The notes below the pieces were generated by a model, which searched no databases, was not told the DNA's origin, and saw only the letters and a program-made list of their open reading frames with translations. A DNA stretch of 64,000 bases from CAVTWH01 sp963850915 (lineage in GTDB: Bacteria; Actinomycetota; Actinomycetes; Mycobacteriales; Micromonosporaceae). Below are positions 25,520 to 32,556 of this stretch, in pieces. The translations under genes were made by a program, and so were the position numbers. Positions within the stretch are counted from its first letter, which is position 1, and every line of letters begins with the position of its first letter. The stretch spans positions 310,001 through 374,000 of the forward strand of contig CAWKND010000010.1 in assembly GCA_963850915.1 (NCBI GenBank), read 5' to 3'.

Positions 25520-25978
25520 ATGACCGAGCACCACCTCGCCCAGCTGAACATCGCGCGGACCCGCTTCCCGATCGCCGATCCCGAGATGGCCAGCTTCGTC
25601 AACCGGCTCGAGGAGATCAACGCGCTGGCCGAGCGGGCGCCCGGGTTCGTGTGGCGACTGGTCGACGCGGACGGCGCCGATGCGACAAGCCTGCGTCCGT
25701 ACGGGCCGGACGTGCTCGTGAACATGTCGGTGTGGGAGTCGGTGGAAGCGCTGTACGAGTACGCGTACCGGAGCGCCCATCTCGACGTACTCCGCCGCCG
25801 GCGGGAGTGGTTCGACCACGAAGGGCTGCCCGAGCACGCGGTGCTGTGGTGGGTACCCGCCGGTACGCTGCCGACGCTGGAGGAGGCGCGCGACCGGCTG
25901 GACCTGCTGTCCCGGCACGGCCCGACCCCGCGGGCGTTCACCTTCCGGGACCGGTTCCCGCCAGCAGTACCGGCCTGA
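25520..25978 (+). CDS. DUF3291-type dimeric alpha/beta barrel protein
   Basis: A 152-residue protein beginning at ATG 25520; an alternative ATG at 25508 adds four residues. HHLAQLNIARTRFPIADPEMASFVNRL and NMSVWESVEALYEYAYRSAH, ending with WWVPAG, match DUF3291, a heme-degrading-monooxygenase-like ferredoxin fold of unknown role. It closely follows the SufR-like regulator, suggesting a small redox or detoxification operon. The function is inferred only from fold and context. Confidence 0.8.
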   Translation: MTEHHLAQLNIARTRFPIADPEMASFVNRLEEINALAERAPGFVWRLVDADGADATSLRPYGPDVLVNMSVWESVEALYEYAYRSAHLDVLRRRREWFDHEGLPEHAVLWWVPAGTLPTLEEARDRLDLLSRHGPTPRAFTFRDRFPPAVPA

Positions 25979-26041
25979 GCGCGGAAGCGGCGTAGGCGGC
26001 CTGCAGGCGCGCGGTTTCATCGTCGTTTCATGTCCGGCACC

Positions 26042-26047
26042 TACGGT
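26042..26047 (+). promoter_or_regulatory. -10 box of truncated ABC gene
   Basis: TACGGT ends 8 nt before the ATG at 26056. Just upstream, TTTCATC and TTTCATG form a short direct repeat. Confidence 0.4.
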
Positions 26048-26055
26048 CTGGGCCC

Positions 26056-26385
26056 ATGAGTGAAGTACTGGCGGTGGAGGCCGTCGACCTGACCAAGCGG
26101 TACGGCCCGTTGACCGCTGTCGACCACATCACGGTCCGGGTCGCCCAAGGCGAGGTCTACGGGGTACTGGGCCCCAATGGCGCCGGGAAAACGACCTTCC
26201 TGCGAATGCTGTTCGGCCTCATCCGGCCGGACAGCGGCACACTGGAGGTGTTCGGCCGGTCCTGGCAGACCGCCGGTGTCCGTTCGCTGGAGGGCGTTGC
26301 CGGGTTCATCGAGAGCCCCAAGTTCTACCCCGGCCTGACCGGCCGCCGGAACCTGCAACTGCTCGCCGGGCTGGATGGCGGCGCC
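26056..26385 (+). pseudogene. ABC transporter ATPase, 5' fragment
   Basis: The first 110 codons encode a normal multidrug-type ABC ATPase start: LTKRYGPLTAVDHITV, Walker A GPNGAGKTTFLRML and a short Q-loop region ending FIESPKFYPGLTGRRNLQLLAGLDGGAPD. At about 26385 the sequence switches abruptly to a histidine-kinase sequence in another frame. Signature motif, Walker B and H-loop are therefore missing, so no ATPase can be made. The break lies within GC-rich microhomology and looks like a deletion joining two genes. Confidence 0.8.
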
Positions 26386-27109
26386 CCCGACGGAACGCCG
26401 CCTGGTCAACGACGCCAGGCACGAATTACGTACGCCGCTGACCCTGCTCGCCACCGAACTCGAACTCGCTCTCCGCCGCCAACGCACCGCCGCGGAGCTC
26501 GAACAGACCATCAGGGCCGCCGCCGCCGACACCGCAGACCTGATCGCCCTCACCGACACGCTGCTCACCATCGGCGTCCCGCCACATCCAGATCCACAGG
26601 CACCAGCCATCAACATCAGCAACCTGCTCGCCGAACTGGTCGACCGGTACCGGGCCGCCACCGCGACGAGCCGGACCCTCGACTCGCGCATCGAGCCCAA
26701 CATCTGGATGCAGATCGATCCCGCACGGTTGAGCCAGATCATGACCAACTTGCTCGACAACGCCGTTCGGCATGGCGCGGGAACCATTACCACCACGGCG
26801 TACCAGACGCCGACACTCATCAGCGTCGCCGTCCACGACAACGGCACCGGCATCGAGCCCGCGTTCCTGCCGCACGCGACCGAACGCTTCAGCCGCGCCG
26901 ACGCCTCACGTACCTCACCCGGCACCGGCCTCGGATTGGCCCTCGTCGACACCATCGTCCGTACCTACGACGGCGAACTACGCATCTGCTCCGCCGGCGT
27001 CCATCACATCGCCAGCCCGCGCTTCGACACCGCCTGCAGCCACCCACCATCCGGAACCAGCGTCTCCATCGCTTTTCCGAACCCGGAGACGCGAACTCGA
27101 CGGCCATGA
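26375..27109 (+). pseudogene. Histidine kinase core, 3' fragment fused to ABC remnant
   Basis: The frame from ATG 26375 encodes a HisKA/HATPase core: RRLVNDARHELRTPLTLLATE with the phosphoacceptor His, IMTNLLDNAVRHG (N box), VHDNGTGIEPAFL (G1) and GTGLGLALVDTIV (G2). Sensor, membrane helices and HAMP are missing because the 5' end was replaced by the ABC fragment in a different frame. It could still be translated by reinitiation at 26375 as a soluble kinase core. GTG-poor, CAC/CCACC-rich codon use differs from neighbouring genes. I class it as a remnant. Confidence 0.75.
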
Positions 27110-27251
27110 CGCCTTCGGCTGCCTCAGGTGCTGTGGCAGGCGATCCGAGACCGGGCCAACGAGATCATCAACAACGGCGCGGGTCCCGAACGCAAGCTCA
27201 TGTGCGAGGCAGTTACCCAGAAGCCCCGCGCACCATTTGGGCTGCGACGAC

Positions 27252-28076
27252 TCAGGAAACGGCGGCGTTGACGAAGATCGACCTGCCGCCGGTCGAGTTG
27301 ACGAAGACCGCGCCGTAGTACGCCGAGCGGGGTGCGGTATAGGTCAGCGTCTTGGCCCCGTTCAGCACGGTGCGCGCTACCGCGGAGCCGCGCGGCTGCA
27401 CCCAGCTGCCCGCGTCCGCTGGATCACTGGCGAACAGTAACGCCTGGATGCCGATGGGCCGGGAGAATGAACGCAGACCGGAGGCGGTGTTGGCGATCGT
27501 TATCGTAATCGTCTGGCCCTGCTGTGCGTAGACATCCCGAACCGCGATGAACTTCGATCCTGACGTGTCGATCTGGGAGACACCGGCCGGCAACATCGAG
27601 CTACCCTGCGCGAGCATGACCGTGTACGACAGCGGCACCGTCGTCGAGGTGGGGGACCGGTCGAAGAAACTGGCGATGGTGCCGTACGCGCCGAACGGTG
27701 CGCGCCCCGGGTTTGAATCGATCACGTCGAACTCGATGATGGAGGCGTGCTCACCGCTGTAGGTGCTCTGGTACAGGTCCGTAAAGGTACCGTCACCGTT
27801 GTCGGCCACCGGGCCGGTGAACACGTCGCCGTGTAGGGCCGGCGCGATGACCTTCTCCCCCACGGCCGCCCAGTACGGCGTGTCGGTGTGGAACACCCAC
27901 GACCCGGCAAGGGTGTCATCGACGCTGCCGTCGACCCGGGGGGCGTAGTCATCGAGGAAGCCGTGCGGTGCAGTCGTGTCGGCAACGGCCACAGCCGGTA
28001 GGGCGGCGACCGCGACGAGCGAGGCGACGGCCGCGGCGAGAACCGCACGGACGAGCCGCGTCGGGATGGTGTTCAT
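27252..28076 (-). CDS. Secreted protein of unknown function
   Basis: A 274-residue protein with a textbook Sec signal peptide (about 1-33, basic TRLVR start, cleavage near AVADT). The mature part is rich in Thr, Ser, Gly and Val and probably all-beta: YAPRVDGSVDDTLAGSWVFHTDTPYW, an IIEFDVIDSNPGRAPFG stretch, and a repetitive C-terminal strand region ending FVNSTGGRSIFVNAAVS. No cysteine pairs or catalytic motif stand out. It lies between a gene-fusion scar and an integrase remnant, so horizontal origin is possible. Confidence 0.8.
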   Translation of the reverse strand: MNTIPTRLVRAVLAAAVASLVAVAALPAVAVADTTAPHGFLDDYAPRVDGSVDDTLAGSWVFHTDTPYWAAVGEKVIAPALHGDVFTGPVADNGDGTFTDLYQSTYSGEHASIIEFDVIDSNPGRAPFGAYGTIASFFDRSPTSTTVPLSYTVMLAQGSSMLPAGVSQIDTSGSKFIAVRDVYAQQGQTITITIANTASGLRSFSRPIGIQALLFASDPADAGSWVQPRGSAVARTVLNGAKTLTYTAPRSAYYGAVFVNSTGGRSIFVNAAVS

Positions 28077-28608
28077 GGGCGCCTTTCGGAGGGGTGGATG
28101 GCGGCGTCCGCGACCAGGGCGTGACGCGCGTCCGGCCGGAGCCGTCCGACGCAGAGATCAATGTAGTGACGGTCGTCAACTCCGTCCAGCGGGCGGCCGA
28201 CCGCCCTCGTGACCGGGCGCGTCGCGCACCGCCCCACCGATCTCGTCGTCAGCGCTGGCGGCACCCTGCGGTATCCCCGCCGTTCTCGACCAGTGCGCGA
28301 AGTCGGCGGTCCGCGTAGTGCTGGCAGAACAGATTCAAGGACAAGCCATCGCTCGTACGTCGCGGGCGCCATGCAGAAGTCCCTCGACCGACCCTACTGA
28401 CGTGCAGAAGGCGTTACGGCGCTCCAGCCAGCGGATCACGCCGGAGACCTACGTCCATTGGTGGCCCAAGAAGAAGCGCCGCCGCAATGTCGTCGGCACG
28501 GCCCTCCGGGAGGCAACGGCACGTGCCGGCCAAGATCAGAGCTGAGTTGGGCTCTGGCCGGGCCAGATGATCTTTGGGACGCGTTTCCGCTGGTCAGGAT
28601 GTTAAGGG
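28077..28608. other. Region between secreted protein and tRNA, mostly non-coding
   Basis: About 530 bp. The first 240 bp hold no credible gene, and an integrase tail occupies about 28400-28545. The lower G+C and stray frames are consistent with a decayed mobile element. Confidence 0.5.
28400..28545 (+). pseudogene. Tyrosine recombinase (integrase) C-terminal remnant
   Basis: In the frame ending with TGA at 28543-28545 the last 48 codons read DVQKALRRSSQRITPETYVHWWP, then KKKRRRNVVGTALREA. This is the box II end of actinobacterial tyrosine integrases, with the nucleophile Tyr in ETYVHWWP. The conserved His of LRHSS is Arg here. Upstream catalytic Arg boxes are absent, so the gene is a relic. 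It ends 64 bp from the 3' end of tRNA-Ala, the usual position of int beside an attachment site. Confidence 0.7.
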
Positions 28609-28682
28609 TGGAGCTGAGGGGATTTGAACCCCTGACCCCCTCGATGCGAACGAGGTGCGCTACCGGTCTGCGCCACAGCCCC
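28609..28682 (-). tRNA. tRNA-Ala (anticodon CGC)
   Basis: On the minus strand a full cloverleaf can be drawn. The acceptor is GGGGCTG/CAGCTCC with one G-U pair. The anticodon stem is CCTCG/CGAGG around the 7-nt loop TTCGCAT, giving anticodon CGC, which reads GCG. The T arm is GGGG-TTCAAAT-CCCC and the discriminator is A. CCA is not encoded. It is a likely integration site, given the adjacent integrase relic. Confidence 0.93.
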
Positions 28683-28772
28683 TGGAGCCGGTACGCACGC
28701 AGCTGGTACTGACGAGCGGACCGGCGACAAGGCTAACAGGTGGGAGACCGTACGCGCGAACCAGTACCCGCA

Positions 28773-29525
28773 CTAGTACGACGACGCACGTGACTCGTAC
28801 GCCCGTCCCCGCACCACGCTGCGCGCAGAGCTGTCCACGTACCGCTGGGACAGCTTCAACGCCTCCCGCGACGCGGCGGCGCGGGCAGCTGCCGCACGCC
28901 GCAGGGCCTCACGCCGCAGGGCCAGCCGGCGCGCCTGTTCGGCCTGCAGTTCGGCCTGGCGGCGAGCCAGCCAGACCTCGCGACGGGCAGCCGCGCGGCG
29001 GCGGCGGCGGTCGGCGAGCGCCCGGTTGCGCAGGTGCACCAGGTAGGCGACCAGCAGCGAGCCGGAGACCACGCAGCTGACCCCGAAGCCGGGACCGACC
29101 ACGGCGAGCCCGATCAGCTCGATCACGTTGAACAGCACCAGGGCGGCGAGTACCCGGCGGCGGCGGTACACGGCGGGGGTGTGGGTACGGACGCGCACGG
29201 GCGAGCGGCGGCGACGGCGGGACGGGGGCGCCGACGTCGGCACAGCGGAGATCGGCATGGCCGAGACCGGGACGCGCGCACCCGGCACGGGCGCGACGAA
29301 CGTGCGGACGGGTACCAGGCAGATCAGGCTCGGCGGGTTGACCGGGCGGCGTCCGGGCACGGTGCGCTGACGGCGCCGGCGGTTGATCACCCGGGCCGTC
29401 GACAGCGTCCGCTCCGCCACCAGCCGCTCGGTGGCGTCGTACCGGCGTACCAGTGCCGGGGCGAGCGCGAGCAGCCCGGCCGCGGCGAGGACGGCGAGCA
29501 GCACCGACGTGGGCACCCGCGACAC
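28773..29525 (-). CDS. glpR: Divisome membrane protein SepX/GlpR
   Basis: A 250-residue protein. An N-terminal helix (about 6-26) is followed by a Pro/Arg-rich cytoplasmic linker with RRRRRSPVRVRTHTPAVYRRRR. Two closely spaced helices (about 123-165) end in a long Arg/Ala-rich coiled segment (RQAELQAEQARRLALRREAL). This architecture, directly downstream of glp and the RimJ-like gene, matches GlpR/SepX, the membrane receptor that tethers the gephyrin-like Glp to FtsZ in Corynebacterium and stabilises division septa in Streptomyces. It is separated from the RimJ-like gene by about 115 bp containing a TACCCT -10-like box, so it may also have its own promoter. Confidence 0.85.
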   Translation of the reverse strand: MSRVPTSVLLAVLAAAGLLALAPALVRRYDATERLVAERTLSTARVINRRRRQRTVPGRRPVNPPSLICLVPVRTFVAPVPGARVPVSAMPISAVPTSAPPSRRRRRSPVRVRTHTPAVYRRRRVLAALVLFNVIELIGLAVVGPGFGVSCVVSGSLLVAYLVHLRNRALADRRRRRAAARREVWLARRQAELQAEQARRLALRREALRRAAAARAAASREALKLSQRYVDSSARSVVRGRAYESRASSY

Positions 29526-29640
29526 TCCCGACTGGACTTACACAGTTGTAGTTCGAGGGTAGTGTGCACGCAGCGTGAACCCGGCGCGCCACTCCGAATG
29601 CGCTGGTCAGGCCTGAAGCGCGAAGCGTGAGATGGAAGAG

Positions 29641-30288
29641 TCAGGTGGTCCGGTCGAAGCCGCTGCGTACCCGGTGCCAGCGGGCCAGCAGGCCACCCTC
29701 GTCGACCACGTCCTCGACGCTCAGCGCATACCCGATGTGATCTCGCCACGCTCCGTCGATGTGCAGGTACTTGGCGTGGTAGGACTCCTCGCGGAAGCCC
29801 AGTTTCTCGGCCACCCGGCGGGACGGCGCGTTCTCCGGCCGGATGTTGACCTCGACGCGGTGCAGCCCGCCGGCCCGGAAGGCGTGGTCGACGGCGAGGG
29901 CCAGCGCGGTCGGGACGATCCCGTGCCCGGCCACCCGCGAGTCCACCCAGTAGCCGGCGTAGCAGGAGCAGAACGCGCGCCGCACGATGCTGCCCAGGGA
30001 GAGCTGCCCGACCAGCCGGTCGGCGCGGGATCCGGGGGTACGCACGCAGACGGCGAACGGCATGGCCGAGCCCTCGGCGGCCGTACGCTTCATCTCCCGC
30101 AGCACGTAGCGGTAGGCGATCGGGGAGTTGAGTTCGTGCCACGGACCGGGGGGCGAGGGCTCCCACGGGGCCAACCACTCCTGGTTGAAGCGGCGGATCT
30201 CCGACCAGGCCTTGGCGTCGCGGCGCCGGTAGGGGCGCAGCACCACATTGCCGTCGGAGAGTACGGCCGGCCAGCCGTTGCTCCTCAT
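29641..30288 (-). CDS. RimJ-like GNAT acetyltransferase
   Basis: A 215-residue GNAT of the ribosomal-protein-alanine acetyltransferase type. VVLRPYRRRDAKAWSEIRR opens the fold, GYWVDSRVAGHGIVPTALALAVDHAF binds acetyl-CoA, and NAPSRRVAEKLGFREE is motif B. Its ATG at 30288 overlaps the glp stop codon by 4 bp (ATGA), so expression is coupled. The galU-glp-rimJ-glpR order is conserved in actinobacteria, but the acetylated substrate at the divisome is unknown. Confidence 0.9.
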   Translation of the reverse strand: MRSNGWPAVLSDGNVVLRPYRRRDAKAWSEIRRFNQEWLAPWEPSPPGPWHELNSPIAYRYVLREMKRTAAEGSAMPFAVCVRTPGSRADRLVGQLSLGSIVRRAFCSCYAGYWVDSRVAGHGIVPTALALAVDHAFRAGGLHRVEVNIRPENAPSRRVAEKLGFREESYHAKYLHIDGAWRDHIGYALSVEDVVDEGGLLARWHRVRSGFDRTT

Positions 30289-31571
30289 CGGCGCCGGTCC
30301 AGCATCAGGACGTCCACGGTGGACCCGGCCGGCGCGGTGCTCACCCGCTCGCCCAGCACCATCAACGCGTTCGCCTGAGCCAGCCCGGACAGCGTGTACG
30401 GCCCGCCCGGCAGCGGCTGCACGGTGTACCCGCCGCCGCGCCGCTCGGAGACCCGGGCCGGCCGGAACTCGCGCATCCCCGGGATCGACTTGACGGTGTC
30501 CAGCAGGTGCCCGCGCACGCTCGGCCGGAACACCGGCTCGGCACCGGCGAGCACCTGGATCACCGGCCGGGCCAGTACCTCGAAGCCGACCATCGCGGCG
30601 CCCGGATCGCCCGGCAGGCAGATCACCGGTACCTCCTCGGGGCCGATGGTGCCGAAGCCGAGCACCGGGCACGGGTAGACGGAGAGGTCGGTGAAGGTGA
30701 CCGAGCCACGGGACAGGATGCGGCGCACCATGTCGCCCGGGCCGGTGCCGGTGCCACCGGTGGTGACGATCAGATCGGCCCGCAGCGTCTGGTCTTCCAG
30801 CAGGCCGCGCAGCCCTTCCGGGTCGTCGTCGCAGATACCCACGCGGTACGCGTGCGCGCCGGCGTCGGCCGCGGCGGCGGTGAGCGCGTGCGAGTTGACG
30901 TCGACGACCTGCCCCGGCTGGCTGGTCCGGCCGGCGTCGACCAACTCGTCCCCGGTGGCCAGCAGCACGACGCGGGGGCTGGGACGGACAACGACATGAC
31001 TGATCCCGGTACCGGCGAGCACCGCCACGAGCGCGGGTGTCACGAACGAACCGGCGCTGGCCAGTACCGCACCGGCCGCGAGCTCCTCGCCGGTACGCCG
31101 GATGCCCTGGCCCTTCTTCTGCCCGTCGTAGACCTCGACGGCGGCCATTCCGGTGTCCGTCGCGGAGGCCGGAATGATCACGTCGGCGGCGGCCGGCAAC
31201 GCGGCTCCCGCGGCGACCGCGAAGCACGTGAACGGGGTCAGCCGTACCGGCCGCCAGCTGGAGGCGGCCAGGTCACCGACCACGTTCAGGCGTACCGGCC
31301 GGGTCGGGCTGGCCGCCGCCACGTCTTCCCAGCGCGCCGCGTACCCGTCCATAGCGGCCAGGTCGAACGCGGGCAGCGGGCCACCGGCCGTCACGTCCTG
31401 GGCCAGTACGTTGCCGTAGGCCTGGGTGAGATCGAGGTCCAGTGGCGGCAGCGGGCGCAGGCCACGCAGCACCGTACCCAGGTAGTCGGCGAGCGGAGTC
31501 AGCCCGGAGGCAGCATCCAGGGACGACGACGCCGATCCGGAGACCGTGTCGTACTCAGCCGTCGTCCACAT
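30285..31571 (-). CDS. glp: Gephyrin-like molybdotransferase Glp (MoeA family)
   Basis: A 428-residue MoeA/gephyrin-family protein from ATG 31571. Domain I-II contains LPAFDLAAMDGYAARW, domain III ATGDELVDAG, VDVNSHALTAAAADAG and TTGGTGTGPGDMVRRIL (MPT-binding), and domain IV begins near AQANALMVLGE. Although the fold is that of a molybdenum insertase, the galU-glp-rimJ-glpR context identifies it as the FtsZ-binding paralogue Glp. Residual molybdopterin activity cannot be excluded. It lies 25 bp downstream of galU on the same strand. Confidence 0.9.
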   Translation of the reverse strand: MWTTAEYDTVSGSASSSLDAASGLTPLADYLGTVLRGLRPLPPLDLDLTQAYGNVLAQDVTAGGPLPAFDLAAMDGYAARWEDVAAASPTRPVRLNVVGDLAASSWRPVRLTPFTCFAVAAGAALPAAADVIIPASATDTGMAAVEVYDGQKKGQGIRRTGEELAAGAVLASAGSFVTPALVAVLAGTGISHVVVRPSPRVVLLATGDELVDAGRTSQPGQVVDVNSHALTAAAADAGAHAYRVGICDDDPEGLRGLLEDQTLRADLIVTTGGTGTGPGDMVRRILSRGSVTFTDLSVYPCPVLGFGTIGPEEVPVICLPGDPGAAMVGFEVLARPVIQVLAGAEPVFRPSVRGHLLDTVKSIPGMREFRPARVSERRGGGYTVQPLPGGPYTLSGLAQANALMVLGERVSTAPAGSTVDVLMLDRRR

Positions 31572-31596
31572 TCGCCGCACGTGTGTCGTTCCCGTC

Positions 31597-32544
31597 CTAG
31601 GACCCGATGCCGGGCATCTCATTCTTGACGAAGTCGGCCAGCCAGTCGCGGAACGCCGGGCCGAGATCTGGACGCTGGCACGCGAGCTGTACCACTGCCT
31701 GCAGGTAACCGACCGGTGCGCCGGTGTCGTACCGCACACCCCGAAAGACCACGCCGTGCACGGGCGTACCCTCGCTGAGCAGCAAAGCCATCGCATCGGT
31801 CAGCTGAATCTCGCCGCCCGCACCGGGCCCCGTCCGGCGGATCGCGTCGAAAATCGTGTTCGGCAGGATGTACCGGCCGACGACCGCCAGATTGGACGGT
31901 GCGTCCTCGCGCTTCGGCTTCTCCACCAGTCCCGTGACGGCGACCACCTCGGCGCCGAGTTCGCTGGCGTCGGTGACGGACGCGACCCCGTACCGGGTGA
32001 CCTCGTCCCACGGCACCTCGATGAAGGCGAGCACGATGCCGCCGGTCTCCGCCTGGAGATCCAGCATCTGCTCCAGCAGCGGCGCGTCCTCGGCCATGAA
32101 CTCGTCGCCGAGCAGCACCGCGAAGGCCTCACCGCCCACATGCGACTCGCCGTACGACACCGCGTGCCCGAGCCCCAGCGGCTCGGCCTGCCGGCAGGTG
32201 TAGATCTCGGCGAGCTCGGCCGGGCGGCGTACCGCGGCCAGCCGCTCGAAGTCGCCCTTGGCCTCCAGCCGCTGCTCCAGGTCGGGGCGGCGGTCGAAGT
32301 GATCCACCATGCTGGTCTTGCCGCGCCCGGTGACCAGCAGGACATCGGTGATACCGGAGCGGGCCGCCTCCTCCACTATGTACTGCAGCACCGGCCGGTC
32401 GACCACCGGCAGCAGCTCCTTGGGCACGGCCTTGGTGGCCGGCAGGAACCGGGTGGCCAGACCGGCGGCGGGGATCACCGCTCGACGGGCCCGGTTGGGT
32501 CGAGTCGGGGTAGCGGGCGCTGATGCTTGGGCAAACTCCGGCAT
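31597..32544 (-). CDS. galU: UTP--glucose-1-phosphate uridylyltransferase
   Basis: A 315-residue nucleotidyltransferase that makes UDP-glucose for envelope glycans and trehalose. It has the N-terminal VIPAAGLATRFLPATKAVPKELLP with the catalytic Gly-rich loop and Lys, GLGHAV, LLGDEFM, and EKPKREDAPSNLAVVGRYI near the sugar-binding pocket. A minus-strand TAGTCT (32551-32556) ends 6 nt before the ATG and contains the stop codon of the upstream GGDEF gene, so galU probably has its own leaderless promoter as well as possible readthrough. Confidence 0.96.
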   Translation of the reverse strand: MPEFAQASAPATPTRPNRARRAVIPAAGLATRFLPATKAVPKELLPVVDRPVLQYIVEEAARSGITDVLLVTGRGKTSMVDHFDRRPDLEQRLEAKGDFERLAAVRRPAELAEIYTCRQAEPLGLGHAVSYGESHVGGEAFAVLLGDEFMAEDAPLLEQMLDLQAETGGIVLAFIEVPWDEVTRYGVASVTDASELGAEVVAVTGLVEKPKREDAPSNLAVVGRYILPNTIFDAIRRTGPGAGGEIQLTDAMALLLSEGTPVHGVVFRGVRYDTGAPVGYLQAVVQLACQRPDLGPAFRDWLADFVKNEMPGIGS

Positions 32545-32550
32545 AGCGGG

Positions 32551-32556
32551 AGACTA
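32551..32556 (-). promoter_or_regulatory. -10 box of galU overlapping the GGDEF stop codon
   Basis: TAGTCT on the minus strand, 6 nt before the galU ATG. Its TAG is the stop codon of the upstream gene. Confidence 0.45.

Noticed and set aside
27122..27270. Short coding-like stretch after the kinase remnant (QVLWQAIRDRANEI...)
   Set aside because: It may be a fragment of another gene but is too short to identify and has no start; I could not assign a family.
26056..27318. One 420-codon ABC-fusion protein
   Set aside because: The frame stays open past 26385, but the translation becomes Arg/His/Thr-rich noise, while the real kinase sequence is in another frame; it is not a functional fusion.
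30285..31571. Molybdenum cofactor gene moeA
   Set aside because: The fold is MoeA-like, but the galU-glp-rimJ-glpR context fits the FtsZ-associated paralogue Glp; no other Mo-cofactor genes are present.
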